Origin: Nocardia jejuensis NBRC 103114
Lineage (GTDB): Bacteria > Actinomycetota > Actinomycetes > Mycobacteriales > Mycobacteriaceae
DNA: 64,000 bases
Assembly: GCF_001613145.1 (NCBI RefSeq)
Contig: NZ_BDBU01000048.1
Coordinates: 58,089-122,088, forward strand
Direction: 5' to 3'
This document shows, one piece after another, positions 34,094 to 42,028 of this stretch (positions within the stretch are counted from its first letter, which is position 1; each line of letters begins with the position of its first letter). The notes under the pieces were generated by a model. It had not been told where the DNA came from, ran no database searches, and saw nothing but the letters and a program-made list of their open reading frames with translations. The translations under genes and the position numbers were made by a program.

Positions 34094-34858
34094 TCAGATG
34101 TCGAAGGTTTCGCCTGGGGATACGGCGTGGACCGGGCCCTTGAAGACGGCTTTGGCCTCGGCTATGACGTCTTCGCGCGAGGTCCACGGGGGGATGTGGG
34201 TGAGCAGTAGTTCGCCTACGCCGGCTTCGGCGGCGATCAGTCCGGCTTCGTGTCCGGAGAGATGGATGCCGGGTGGGCGATTGGCGGGATCGTGGGTCCA
34301 GGAGGCTTCGGACAGCAGCACATCGGCACCGCGGGCCAGCTCGAAGACCTCGTCGCACACCGCGGTGTCACCGGTGTAGACGAAGGTGCGTCCGGCGGCG
34401 GTGTTGATCCGCAGGCCGTAGGACTCCGGCGGATGGAACATGCGGCGCGCTTCGACGGTGTGGCCGGTGCCGAAGGGAATCGGCGTGCCCGCTTCCCAGA
34501 CGCGCATGTCGATCACGTCGGACCAGTCGTCGGTCTGGCCGCCGATCTCCGCGGAGGCGTTGCCGATCCGCAGCGAGGTGTCGGTGGGGCCGTGCACGAT
34601 GGCCTTGCCCGTCGGCGGATTGGGGTGATAGCGACGCCAGACCAGCAGGCCGGGCAGGTCCAGGCAATGGTCGGCGTGCAGGTGAGTCAGGAAGATGTCC
34701 ACCTCACCGGGATCCAGATAGCGCTGCAGCGCACCCAGTACTCCGGGACCGAAATCGATGACGGTGGGGGTCATATCCGGGCCGGTGAGCAGGTACCCCG
34801 ACGCTGGGGAATCAGGGCCGGACACGCTGCCCGAGCACCCGATAACGGTGAGGCGCAT
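34094..34858 (-). CDS. Metallo-beta-lactamase-fold cyclic-nucleotide phosphodiesterase (Rv1339 type)
   Basis: The product is 254 residues with the MBL metal motif HLHADHC near residues 61-67, a second-shell His at HPPESYGLR, the Asp of YTGDTAVCD, and the C-terminal LLTHIPP histidine. M. tuberculosis Rv1339, which it matches by position and pattern, is an atypical class II cAMP phosphodiesterase. GGGGGA precedes ATG 34858. It lies between the rhomboid and rph genes; murI, which separates Rv1337 and Rv1339 in M. tuberculosis, is missing. Confidence 0.85.
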   Translation of the reverse strand: MRLTVIGCSGSVSGPDSPASGYLLTGPDMTPTVIDFGPGVLGALQRYLDPGEVDIFLTHLHADHCLDLPGLLVWRRYHPNPPTGKAIVHGPTDTSLRIGNASAEIGGQTDDWSDVIDMRVWEAGTPIPFGTGHTVEARRMFHPPESYGLRINTAAGRTFVYTGDTAVCDEVFELARGADVLLSEASWTHDPANRPPGIHLSGHEAGLIAAEAGVGELLLTHIPPWTSREDVIAEAKAVFKGPVHAVSPGETFDI

Positions 34859-34932
34859 TCCCCCATGCTGCCACGCTGCTGTCTCACTCAAGGAGGGATC
34901 CCCCAAATAGCCGACCGCGTCCAGCGTCACCC

Positions 34933-35637
34933 CTACGACACGAGTCGGCCGGCGTCAGCCCCGCGACGATGACGACGTTCATCCCCAGAGAGTACCCACC
35001 CGGCAATCAGCCCACCCACCGCCCCGAAAAGATGTCCTTGCCAAGAGATTCCGGGCTGTCCCGGCAGCACTCCCCACAGAATCGAGCCGTACAGCAGGCC
35101 CACGACCAGGCCGATGGCGATCTGAGCCACGTTGCGCGCGAACCAGCCGCGCGAGATCAGATAGGTGAGCCAGCCGAACACCAGCACCGAGGCCCCGATG
35201 TGCACGGAATTGGGTGGACCGAGCAGCCACACCCCCACTCCGCCGACCACCCACACGATGGCCGTGGCCGCCAGACCTCGGCCGATTCCGGTCAGCAGGG
35301 TGAGCAAACCGAGCACCAGCACCGGGAGCGTGTTGCCGATCAGGTGTTCCCAATTGGCGTGCAGCACAGGCGCGAAGACGATTCCGTCCAGCCCGTAGGC
35401 CTTGCGCGGAATCACGCCGCCCGCGTGATCGAGGTGGTGACCGGAGACCGAATCGACCCCTTCTACCCCGTACAACAGGACGGTAAACCCGAGAATGATC
35501 ACAACGGCCCGCTGCCACAGCAGCTTCACCGCGCCGGCGCCTTTCGAGGCGACGCCGGGGTTCGCCAGCTGCCCGCGTAGTCGCGCGATCCGATCCGGAT
35601 CGAACGACGACCCCACTCCGCTACTACCGGCGCTCAT
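34933..35637 (-). CDS. Rhomboid-family intramembrane protease
   Basis: The product is 234 residues with six membrane helices. Helix 2 has HANWEHLIGN, the catalytic Ser lies in HIGASVLVFG and the catalytic His in SWQGHLFGAVGG. In the Ser motif a Val replaces the second Gly of GxSG, which may change activity. AGGAGG lies eight bases before ATG 35637. Homologue of Rv1337, lying between cysM and the phosphodiesterase gene. Confidence 0.88.
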   Translation of the reverse strand: MSAGSSGVGSSFDPDRIARLRGQLANPGVASKGAGAVKLLWQRAVVIILGFTVLLYGVEGVDSVSGHHLDHAGGVIPRKAYGLDGIVFAPVLHANWEHLIGNTLPVLVLGLLTLLTGIGRGLAATAIVWVVGGVGVWLLGPPNSVHIGASVLVFGWLTYLISRGWFARNVAQIAIGLVVGLLYGSILWGVLPGQPGISWQGHLFGAVGGLIAGWVLSGDERRHRRGADAGRLVS

Positions 35638-35815
35638 GGCAGGCACCTCCTCGGTCCTTGATCCCGAGCGTACCGGCGGGCCCGGCTCGAGGGTCGCCGC
35701 GCGCGGACTTCGCACCCCCGCCCGAACCGACCGCGATCCTCGCGCCCATCGCACTTGCACAGCACGCGTGCGACGAATGGGGTGACCGGATCACGCACCG
35801 GTGCACCCGCGCGCA

Positions 35816-36778
35816 TCAAGCCCAGAGTTGGCCGTCCAGACGCTCTTCCGCATCCTCCAGCGTGCCGTCGTACGCGCCGGTGGAGAGGTATTTCCAGCCG
35901 CCGTCGGCCACCACGAAGGCGATATCGGCCGAACGGCCCGCCTTCTGGACCTTCTTGGCCACGCCGAGCGCGGCGTGCAGGATCGCGCCGGTGGAGATGC
36001 CCGCGAAAATGCCCTCCTCCAGCACCAATTCGCGCGTGCGGCGCACGGCGTCGTAGGGGCCGACCGAGAACCGGGAGGTGAGCACCGACTCGTCGTAGAG
36101 CTCGGGAATGAAGCCCTCGTCGATATTGCGCAGGCCGTAGACCAGTTCGCCGTAGCGCGGTTCGGCCGCGACGATCTCGATACCGGGCACCTTCTCGCGC
36201 AGGAAGCGGCCGGTGCCCATCAGGGTGCCGGTGGTGCCCAGGCCCGCCACGAAGTGGGTGATCTCGGGCAGATCCGCCAGGATCTCCGGACCGGTGCTCT
36301 CGTAGTGCGCGAGCGCGTTGGCGGGGTTGCCGTATTGATAGAGCATCACCCAGTCGGGGTGCTCGGCGGCTATCTGCTTGGCCAGCGCGACAGCCTGATT
36401 GGAGCCGCCCGCGGCCGGGGAATCGATGATCCGCGCACCGAACATGGTGAGCAGCTGGCGGCGCTCGACCGAGGTGTTCTCGGGCATCACGCAGACCAGT
36501 TCGTAGCCCTTGAGTTTCGCGGCCATGGCCAGCGAGATGCCGGTATTGCCGCTGGTGGGCTCGAGGATGGTGCAGCCGGGGGTGAGCCGGCCGTCGGCCT
36601 CGGCCTGCTCGATCATGCGCAGCGCGGGACGGTCCTTGATGGAGCCGGTCGGGTTGCGGTCCTCGAGTTTCGCCCACAGGCGCACGTGCGAATCGCCGTC
36701 CCACTGCGGGGACAGCGTGCGCAGTCCGACCAGCGGCGTGTTGCCGAGTGTCGCGATCAGCGACTCGTAGCGGGCCAC
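35816..36778 (-). CDS. cysM: CysM, CysO-dependent cysteine synthase
   Basis: The product is 320 residues, a PLP-dependent synthase. The Schiff-base Lys is in NPTGSIKDRPAL near residue 50, the substrate loop is PTSGNTGISL, and GLGTTGTLMGTGRFL binds the PLP phosphate. In M. tuberculosis CysM uses O-phosphoserine and the thiocarboxylated CysO as sulfur donor. The GTG at 36778 begins four bases after the cysO stop, and its N-terminus (ARYESLIATLGNTPLV) fits the family; the longer frame upstream overlaps cysO. Confidence 0.93.
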   Translation of the reverse strand: MARYESLIATLGNTPLVGLRTLSPQWDGDSHVRLWAKLEDRNPTGSIKDRPALRMIEQAEADGRLTPGCTILEPTSGNTGISLAMAAKLKGYELVCVMPENTSVERRQLLTMFGARIIDSPAAGGSNQAVALAKQIAAEHPDWVMLYQYGNPANALAHYESTGPEILADLPEITHFVAGLGTTGTLMGTGRFLREKVPGIEIVAAEPRYGELVYGLRNIDEGFIPELYDESVLTSRFSVGPYDAVRRTRELVLEEGIFAGISTGAILHAALGVAKKVQKAGRSADIAFVVADGGWKYLSTGAYDGTLEDAEERLDGQLWA

Positions 36779-36782
36779 CGGG

Positions 36783-37079
36783 TCAGCGCGAGTGCTCGGC
36801 GTGCACCGAACCACCGGCCACGGCCGGGAGGATGGTGATGCTGCCGCCGTCGGTGACCTCGGCGTCCAGGCCACCGGAGAAGCGCACGTCCTCGTCGTCG
36901 ACATAGATGTTGACGTACCGATTGAGCTTGCCGTCCTTGAGCAGTCGCTCCTTCAGACCGGGGTACTGCGCCTCGAGGTCGTCGATGACCGCGGCCAGCG
37001 TCGCGCCGCTGGCCTGTACGCGTTTCTCGTCCTTGGTGATCGGACGCATGATGGTCGGGATAGATACGGTGACCGGCAT
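36783..37079 (-). CDS. cysO: CysO sulfur-carrier protein with C-terminal extension
   Basis: The product is 98 residues of ThiS/MoaD-like beta-grasp fold: MPVTVSIPTIMRP, then NRYVNIYVDDEDVRFSGGL and ITILPAVAGG ending at Gly90. In M. tuberculosis CysO stops at this Gly-Gly, whose C-terminus is thiocarboxylated to carry sulfur to CysM. Here eight more residues, SVHAEHSR, follow before the stop at 36783, so the active form would require trimming. AAGGAG is at the ribosome site. The neighbouring mec encodes a JAMM protease that could do this. Confidence 0.93.
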   Translation of the reverse strand: MPVTVSIPTIMRPITKDEKRVQASGATLAAVIDDLEAQYPGLKERLLKDGKLNRYVNIYVDDEDVRFSGGLDAEVTDGGSITILPAVAGGSVHAEHSR

Positions 37080-37100
37080 GGGGACTCCTTCGAAAGATGT

Positions 37101-37511
37101 TCAGGCGGTGATGATCTCGACGGGTTCCTCGGTGACCTCGCCGTCGATGATGCGGTAGCTGCGCAGTTCGTGCTCGTCGGGATCGCGGGTGGAGATCAGC
37201 ACGTAGTGCGCGTTGGGTTCGGAGGCGTAGGAGATATCGGTGCGGCTCGGGTACGCCTCGGTCGCGGTGTGCGAGTGGTAGACGACGACCGGCTCCTCGT
37301 CGGCCGCGTCCATGGCCCGCCAGACCTTCAGCTGTTCGCCGGAGTCGAAGCGGTAGAAGGTGGGCGAGCGTTCGGCGTTGACCATCGGGACGAACCGTTC
37401 GGGGCGATCGGAACCCTCGGGCCCGGCCAGCACCCCGCAAGCCTCGTCCGGATGGTCCGCGCGCGCGTGCGCGATCATCGCCTCGACGAGGTCTGCCCTG
37501 ATCACCAGCAC
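37101..37511 (-). CDS. mec: Mec, JAMM-family metallopeptidase of the CysO pathway
   Basis: The product is 136 residues. The JAMM motif is complete: Glu23 in DEACG, His79-x-His81, Ser89 and Asp92 in YHSHTATEAYPSRTD. In M. tuberculosis Mec releases cysteine from the CysO-cysteine adduct. The GTG at 37511 is chosen because GGAAGGA is well placed before it; the open frame upstream overlaps the P1 peptidase gene. It is directly upstream of cysO in one operon. Given the extended CysO here, it may also mature CysO. Confidence 0.92.
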   Translation of the reverse strand: MLVIRADLVEAMIAHARADHPDEACGVLAGPEGSDRPERFVPMVNAERSPTFYRFDSGEQLKVWRAMDAADEEPVVVYHSHTATEAYPSRTDISYASEPNAHYVLISTRDPDEHELRSYRIIDGEVTEEPVEIITA

Positions 37512-37614
37512 AATCGCATCCTTCCGTGCACCGCCCGACGCGGTCCGGCGCGCTCGGCCGGAAACGCTGTCGTCAACAAGGTGAGAATATTCGCCTATTC
37601 CCCGGAGTGGCTTT

Positions 37615-38676
37615 TCACACCCCGAAGAGATCACCGTATGACGGGATGCCCGCGACCGCGGTGGCCGAGAGGATGGCGTCCACGATCGCGCGCTCGACGC
37701 ATACCGCGGCGGCGGTGCACAACTCGTCCAGCATGAGCAGGTCGGCCGGAAAGGCCGGGGGCAGTGGGAAATCCGGGGTTCTGGTGACCGCTCCGGTGGC
37801 CAGGGCGAACAGGGTGTCGCCGTCCAGCGGCGAATGCGCCGGGCGGATCGCGCGGGCCAGGCCGTCGTGGGCGGTGGTGGCCAGGCGGCGGCAGGCCGAG
37901 GGGTCCAGGGCCGCGTCGGTGGCGACCACGCCGATGGTGGTGTTCAGGACCGTGCCCTTGACCGGCAGGGCGTTGGCGGCGGCCAGCTGGTCGGCCGAGG
38001 GCGGACGCAGGCCGAAGTGCTCGGGACCGTCGGTGCCCGCGCCCCACGGCAGGCCGGTGCGCGGATCGAAGACCGATCCGACCGGATTGGCGACGATGAG
38101 CGCGCCGACCGTGACGCCCGCTGCCGGGCCGTCGGTGAATCGCACACTGGCCGAACCGATTCCGCCTTTGATGGATCCGGCGCGAGCGCCCGTTCCGGCG
38201 CCGGCCGTGCCGCGCGCGAAGTCCTCGCCCGCCGAGTCCGCGGCCAGGAAGCCCGCGTCGGCGCCGGGACGAATGTCCCATGCCCCCACCGGGAGATCGA
38301 AGATCACCGCGCCCGGAACGATCGGCACGACCCGCGACGGATCCGCGGGATCCATCGGGATGCCCTCGCGATGTTCCTCGAGCCAGCGCATCACGCCGTC
38401 CGCGGCGGCCAGGCCGTAGGCGCTGCCACCGGTCAGCAACACCGCGTTCACCTGCCGCACGGTGTTCCTCGGGTCCAGCAGATCGGTTTCGCGGGTTCCG
38501 GGGCCGCCGCCGCGCACATCCACCGAGGCGGTCGCACCGCCCGGCACCCGCACCACGGTGCAGCCGGTGGCGGCTCCCGTTCCGAGGGTGGCGTTCTCGT
38601 CCAGCTCGTGATGATGCCCGACCAGCACGCCCGTCACGTCAGTGATCGAATTGCGTGGTCCCGCAACAGTGTTCAC
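37615..38676 (-). CDS. P1-family (DmpA/BapA-like) N-terminal nucleophile aminopeptidase
   Basis: The product is 353 residues. Conserved features of the P1/S58 family: NSITDVTGVLVGHH at the start, GSAYGLAAADGVMRWL, and GSVFDPRTGLPWGAGT; the expected autocleavage nucleophile lies in the GTVLNTTIGVVATDAAL stretch, where Thr occupies the usual Ser/Thr position. Homologue of Rv1333. The GTG at 38676 follows GAGAGG at eight bases. Its physiological substrate is unknown. Confidence 0.85.
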   Translation of the reverse strand: MNTVAGPRNSITDVTGVLVGHHHELDENATLGTGAATGCTVVRVPGGATASVDVRGGGPGTRETDLLDPRNTVRQVNAVLLTGGSAYGLAAADGVMRWLEEHREGIPMDPADPSRVVPIVPGAVIFDLPVGAWDIRPGADAGFLAADSAGEDFARGTAGAGTGARAGSIKGGIGSASVRFTDGPAAGVTVGALIVANPVGSVFDPRTGLPWGAGTDGPEHFGLRPPSADQLAAANALPVKGTVLNTTIGVVATDAALDPSACRRLATTAHDGLARAIRPAHSPLDGDTLFALATGAVTRTPDFPLPPAFPADLLMLDELCTAAAVCVERAIVDAILSATAVAGIPSYGDLFGV

Positions 38677-38742
38677 AGGTGCTGCCTCTCGATCGACGTC
38701 TCGGATCGTCGCCGCGCCCCGGTCCCCCGCGCGGGGACGGCC

Positions 38743-39312
38743 TCAGGGGGTGAGGGCTTGGAGCAGGGAGTCCTGCATCCAGGTGAGCCAGTGGTAGACG
38801 TCCAGGCTGGGGGCGCGCGGATCGTCGGGGTCGAGCTGTTCGGGTGTGTCGGCGTCGATGTCCAACGCGGTGCCCAAGGCGAGACGGACGTCGTTGATGG
38901 CGGTGAGCCAGGCGTCGGCCTGTTCGGGGGTGAGGGTGATCTTGCCGCCGGTCGCGGGCAGCGTCTCCAGGATGACCAGCCCCGCCGAGACCTTGGTTTC
39001 GATGATCTCCGGCTCGTGCAGGCTGCGCAGCGCGCTGTTCAGATCGGCGCGTTCCGCGTCGGGCGAGCCGGGCTCGGTGCGATGGAAGTCCGGCAGCAGT
39101 CGGCGCAGTCGGGGGTCATCGGGCGGGACGGAGTTGCCCAGCTGTAGCCCGGTGAGGGCGGCGAGATCGTCCTCGGGGGCCGATTGCGCGCGGTCGGTCA
39201 GCAGTCCGGTGACCGCTCCGACCAGCGAACGCAAAACCTCCGCCTCGTGAGCGTCCATTTCCGAACGCAGTTTCAGCCCGCCCAGGGAGTTCTTCCTGCT
39301 CCACTTCCGCAC
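38743..39312 (-). CDS. DUF2017 protein
   Basis: The product is 189 residues, predominantly helical, starting VRKWSRKNS like its mycobacterial homologue Rv1332 and including LVGAVTGLLTDR and a conserved DVRLALGTALDI segment. The frame continues upstream to 39393 but overlaps clpS. The function is unknown; the constant partnership with clpS suggests a role near the Clp protease. Confidence 0.82.
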   Translation of the reverse strand: MRKWSRKNSLGGLKLRSEMDAHEAEVLRSLVGAVTGLLTDRAQSAPEDDLAALTGLQLGNSVPPDDPRLRRLLPDFHRTEPGSPDAERADLNSALRSLHEPEIIETKVSAGLVILETLPATGGKITLTPEQADAWLTAINDVRLALGTALDIDADTPEQLDPDDPRAPSLDVYHWLTWMQDSLLQALTP

Positions 39313-39334
39313 GGGTTCACCGTAGCCGCCCGGA

Positions 39335-39688
39335 TCAACTGTCACGTTGCATGGTCGCCCACAGGCCGGCCGCGTGCAGGCGTTGCACGTCATTTTCCAT
39401 CTTGTCGCGCGAACCGGAGGACACCGCGGCCCGGCCGTCGTTGTGCACCTCGAGCATCAGCTCGGTTGCCTTGGCTTTGCTGTAGCCGAAGAGCTTCTGG
39501 AAGATGTAGGTGACGTAGTGCATGAGGTTGACCGGGTCGTCCCATACGACCGTTACCCAGGGCCGGTCCTCGGCCTCCAGGATCTCGGTGTGCTCGATGG
39601 CCTCGGGGGTCGCCTGTGGCGCCGACATCGTCCCCGCCGCCATCGGACGAGTGGCAACCCGGACAGCGTCTTCCTTACACAGACCCAT
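39335..39688 (-). CDS. clpS: ClpS adaptor of the Clp protease
   Basis: The product is 117 residues. The ClpS core is complete: WVTVVWDDPVNLMHYVTYIF with the substrate-binding Asp-Asp, then GYSKAKATELMLEVHNDGRAAV and a C-terminal HAAGLWATMQ helix. ClpS delivers N-degron substrates to ClpC/ClpA. ATG 39688 has TACCCT seven bases upstream (leaderless type); an ATG at 39643 would match the length of the mycobacterial protein better. It is divergent from pncB. Confidence 0.92.
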   Translation of the reverse strand: MGLCKEDAVRVATRPMAAGTMSAPQATPEAIEHTEILEAEDRPWVTVVWDDPVNLMHYVTYIFQKLFGYSKAKATELMLEVHNDGRAAVSSGSRDKMENDVQRLHAAGLWATMQRDS

Positions 39689-39828
39689 AACGTCCAGGGT
39701 ACGACCAGACCCCGAAGAAACAACAGACGCGTCCGATCAGCCCTTCGCTTCGCCCCGGGCGGGTTCGCGGTGTGATTCCCTGTCCGGCGTGTCCGCGCCT
39801 GCGGGCGTGTCCGCCTACAGTGGGGATC

Positions 39829-41142
39829 GTGATGATCGCTGACGGGGTTACCAGCACCGCGTTGCTGACGGACCAGTACGAGCTGACCATGCTCGCGGCC
39901 GCGCTGGCCGACGAGTCCGCGCATCGGCGCTGCACGTTCGAGGTATTCGCCCGGCGATTGCCGCACGGCCGGCGCTACGGCGTCGTCGCGGGCACCGGGC
40001 GACTGCTGGACGCGCTGGCCGGGTTCCGTTTCGGTGAGCCGGAGCTCGCGGTGGTCGCCAAGTTCCTGGACGCCCGCACGCTGGAGTGGTTGCGGGACTA
40101 CCGGTTCAGTGGAGACATCGACGGATACCGCGAGGGCGAGCTGTATTTCCCGGGCTCCCCGATCCTCACCGTGCGCGGCACCTTCGCCGAATGCGTGCTG
40201 CTCGAGACGCTCGCGCTGTCGATCTACAACCACGACAGCGCGATCGCCGCGGCCGCCGCCCGCATGGTGAGCGCCGCCGGCGGCCGGCGCATGATCGAAA
40301 TGGGTTCGCGGCGAACGCACGAGCTGGCCGCGCCCGCCGCCGCGCGGGCCGCGTACATCGCCGGGCTCGACGCCACCTCGAATCTGGAGGCCGCGCGCAG
40401 CTTCGGCGTGCCGAGCGCGGGCACCAGCGCGCACGCGTTCACCCTGCTGCACAGCGGCGCGGACGGCGAGCACGAGGCCGAGGCCTTCCGCAGTCAGGTG
40501 GACGCGCTCGGGGTGAGCACCACGCTGCTGGTGGACACCTTCGACATCACGCGCGGCGTGGCCACGGCCATCGAGGTGGCCGGACCCGAATTGGGTGGTG
40601 TGCGTATCGATTCCGGCGATCTCGGGGTGCTGGCGCGGCAGGTGCGCGATCAGCTGGACGCACTGGGCGCGACCCGCACCCGCATCGTGGTGTCCGGCGA
40701 TCTGGACGAGTACGCCATCGCCTCCCTGCGCGCGGAACCGGTCGACGTGTACGGGGTCGGCACCTCGCTGGTCACCGGATCCGGTGCTCCCACAGCGGGA
40801 ATGGTCTACAAGCTGGTCGAGGTCGAGGGCGTACCCGTCGCGAAACGCAGCTCGCACAAGGAATCTCGCGGTGGCACCAAGAAGGCGGTGCGCCTGGTCC
40901 GCCGCACCGGAACCCTCGTCGAGGAGGTCGTGCACCCCGAATCCGGACCGAGCCCCGCGTCCAACGGCCACGAAGTGCGCGAACTGCAGGTGCCCCTGGT
41001 CCGCAAGGGCGAGATCCTCCCGGACCGCCCGACCCTGCAGGAGAGCCGGGAACTGGTGGCGCGCGGTCTGATCAGCCTGCCGTGGGAGGGGCTGAAGCTC
41101 TCCGCCGGAGAACCCGCGATCCCGACGACCTTCCTGAGCTGA
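39829..41142 (+). CDS. pncB: Nicotinate phosphoribosyltransferase
   Basis: The product is 437 residues and converts nicotinate to nicotinate mononucleotide for NAD salvage. Conserved elements: LLTDQYELTML at the start, MGSRRTHE with the catalytic region, VRIDSGDLG and VYGVGTSLVTG for the phosphoribosyl substrate. GTG 39829 (or ATG 39832) is seven bases after TACAGT, a leaderless configuration. It is homologous to Rv1330c pncB1. The nicotinamidase gene pncA follows 130 bases downstream, making a complete two-step salvage pair. Confidence 0.95.
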   Translation: MMIADGVTSTALLTDQYELTMLAAALADESAHRRCTFEVFARRLPHGRRYGVVAGTGRLLDALAGFRFGEPELAVVAKFLDARTLEWLRDYRFSGDIDGYREGELYFPGSPILTVRGTFAECVLLETLALSIYNHDSAIAAAAARMVSAAGGRRMIEMGSRRTHELAAPAAARAAYIAGLDATSNLEAARSFGVPSAGTSAHAFTLLHSGADGEHEAEAFRSQVDALGVSTTLLVDTFDITRGVATAIEVAGPELGGVRIDSGDLGVLARQVRDQLDALGATRTRIVVSGDLDEYAIASLRAEPVDVYGVGTSLVTGSGAPTAGMVYKLVEVEGVPVAKRSSHKESRGGTKKAVRLVRRTGTLVEEVVHPESGPSPASNGHEVRELQVPLVRKGEILPDRPTLQESRELVARGLISLPWEGLKLSAGEPAIPTTFLS

Positions 41143-41272
41143 TCGGCCCCGATCGGGCGGCGGCGATCGCCGGTGGGCAGGTGTCCACGTGGTCCGATCC
41201 GGCGGCGGACGGCACAATGCACTACGGGGACCGAACCATCGGGGTTCATCCGCAGGCACCGGGAGGCCACGC

Positions 41273-41842
41273 ATGAGTCGAGCCCTGATCGTCGTCGATG
41301 TGCAGAACGATTTCTGTGAGGGCGGGTCGCTGGCCGTGGCCGGAGGCGCGGCGGTGGCCGGTCGGATCAGCGAGTACCTCGGCGTCTCGGACTATACGGC
41401 GGTCGTGGCGACCCGCGACTTCCACATCGACCCGGGCGCGCACTTCTCCGAACATCCGGACTTCGTGGACAGCTGGCCGCCGCACTGCCGGGTCGGCACG
41501 CCGGGCGCGGACTTCCATCCGGGTCTGAACACCGAGCCCATCGAGGAGGTGTTCTCCAAGGGCGCGTACACCGCCGCCTACTCCGGCTTCGAGGGCACCG
41601 CCTCCGACGGCAGCACCACCCTCGCGGACTGGTTGCGCGCGCGGAACATCGAGGCCGTCGACGTCTGCGGGATCGCCACCGATCACTGTGTGCGCGCCAC
41701 CGCCCTGGACGCCCGCGCCGAGGGCTTCGACACCCGGGTCCTGCTCGGGCTCACCGCCGCGGTCTCCCCCGCCACCGTCGGCGTCGCCCTGGACACGCTG
41801 CGCACCGCGGGCGTGGATCTGGCCGGCGGTCTCGAGCGCTAG
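41273..41842 (+). CDS. pncA: Nicotinamidase/pyrazinamidase
   Basis: The product is 189 residues and deamidates nicotinamide (and pyrazinamide). The catalytic triad is Asp9, Lys96 and Cys139; the metal ligands Asp49, His51, His57 and His71 have the same numbering as in M. tuberculosis PncA. GGAGG lies six bases before ATG 41273. It is adjacent to pncB, whereas in M. tuberculosis pncA is elsewhere. The intact active site predicts pyrazinamidase activity, but not the drug phenotype. Confidence 0.96.
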   Translation: MSRALIVVDVQNDFCEGGSLAVAGGAAVAGRISEYLGVSDYTAVVATRDFHIDPGAHFSEHPDFVDSWPPHCRVGTPGADFHPGLNTEPIEEVFSKGAYTAAYSGFEGTASDGSTTLADWLRARNIEAVDVCGIATDHCVRATALDARAEGFDTRVLLGLTAAVSPATVGVALDTLRTAGVDLAGGLER

Positions 41843-42028
41843 AGCGACTACCGCTCGACCGTCGCCCGAGGGGACGTGTGTTTCCCGCCGCAAGGCCGCC
41901 GCAGCCGAGGAAGCGAGCTGCCGAGCCGGTCGGCGGGTGCGTCCCTCACGCGGCCGAATTCCGCCAGCTGGGCGGGCGCGGGGAGGATTGTGTGAGGGTT
42001 GTCGGCGGGGCGCACTAGTCTGGCCGTC

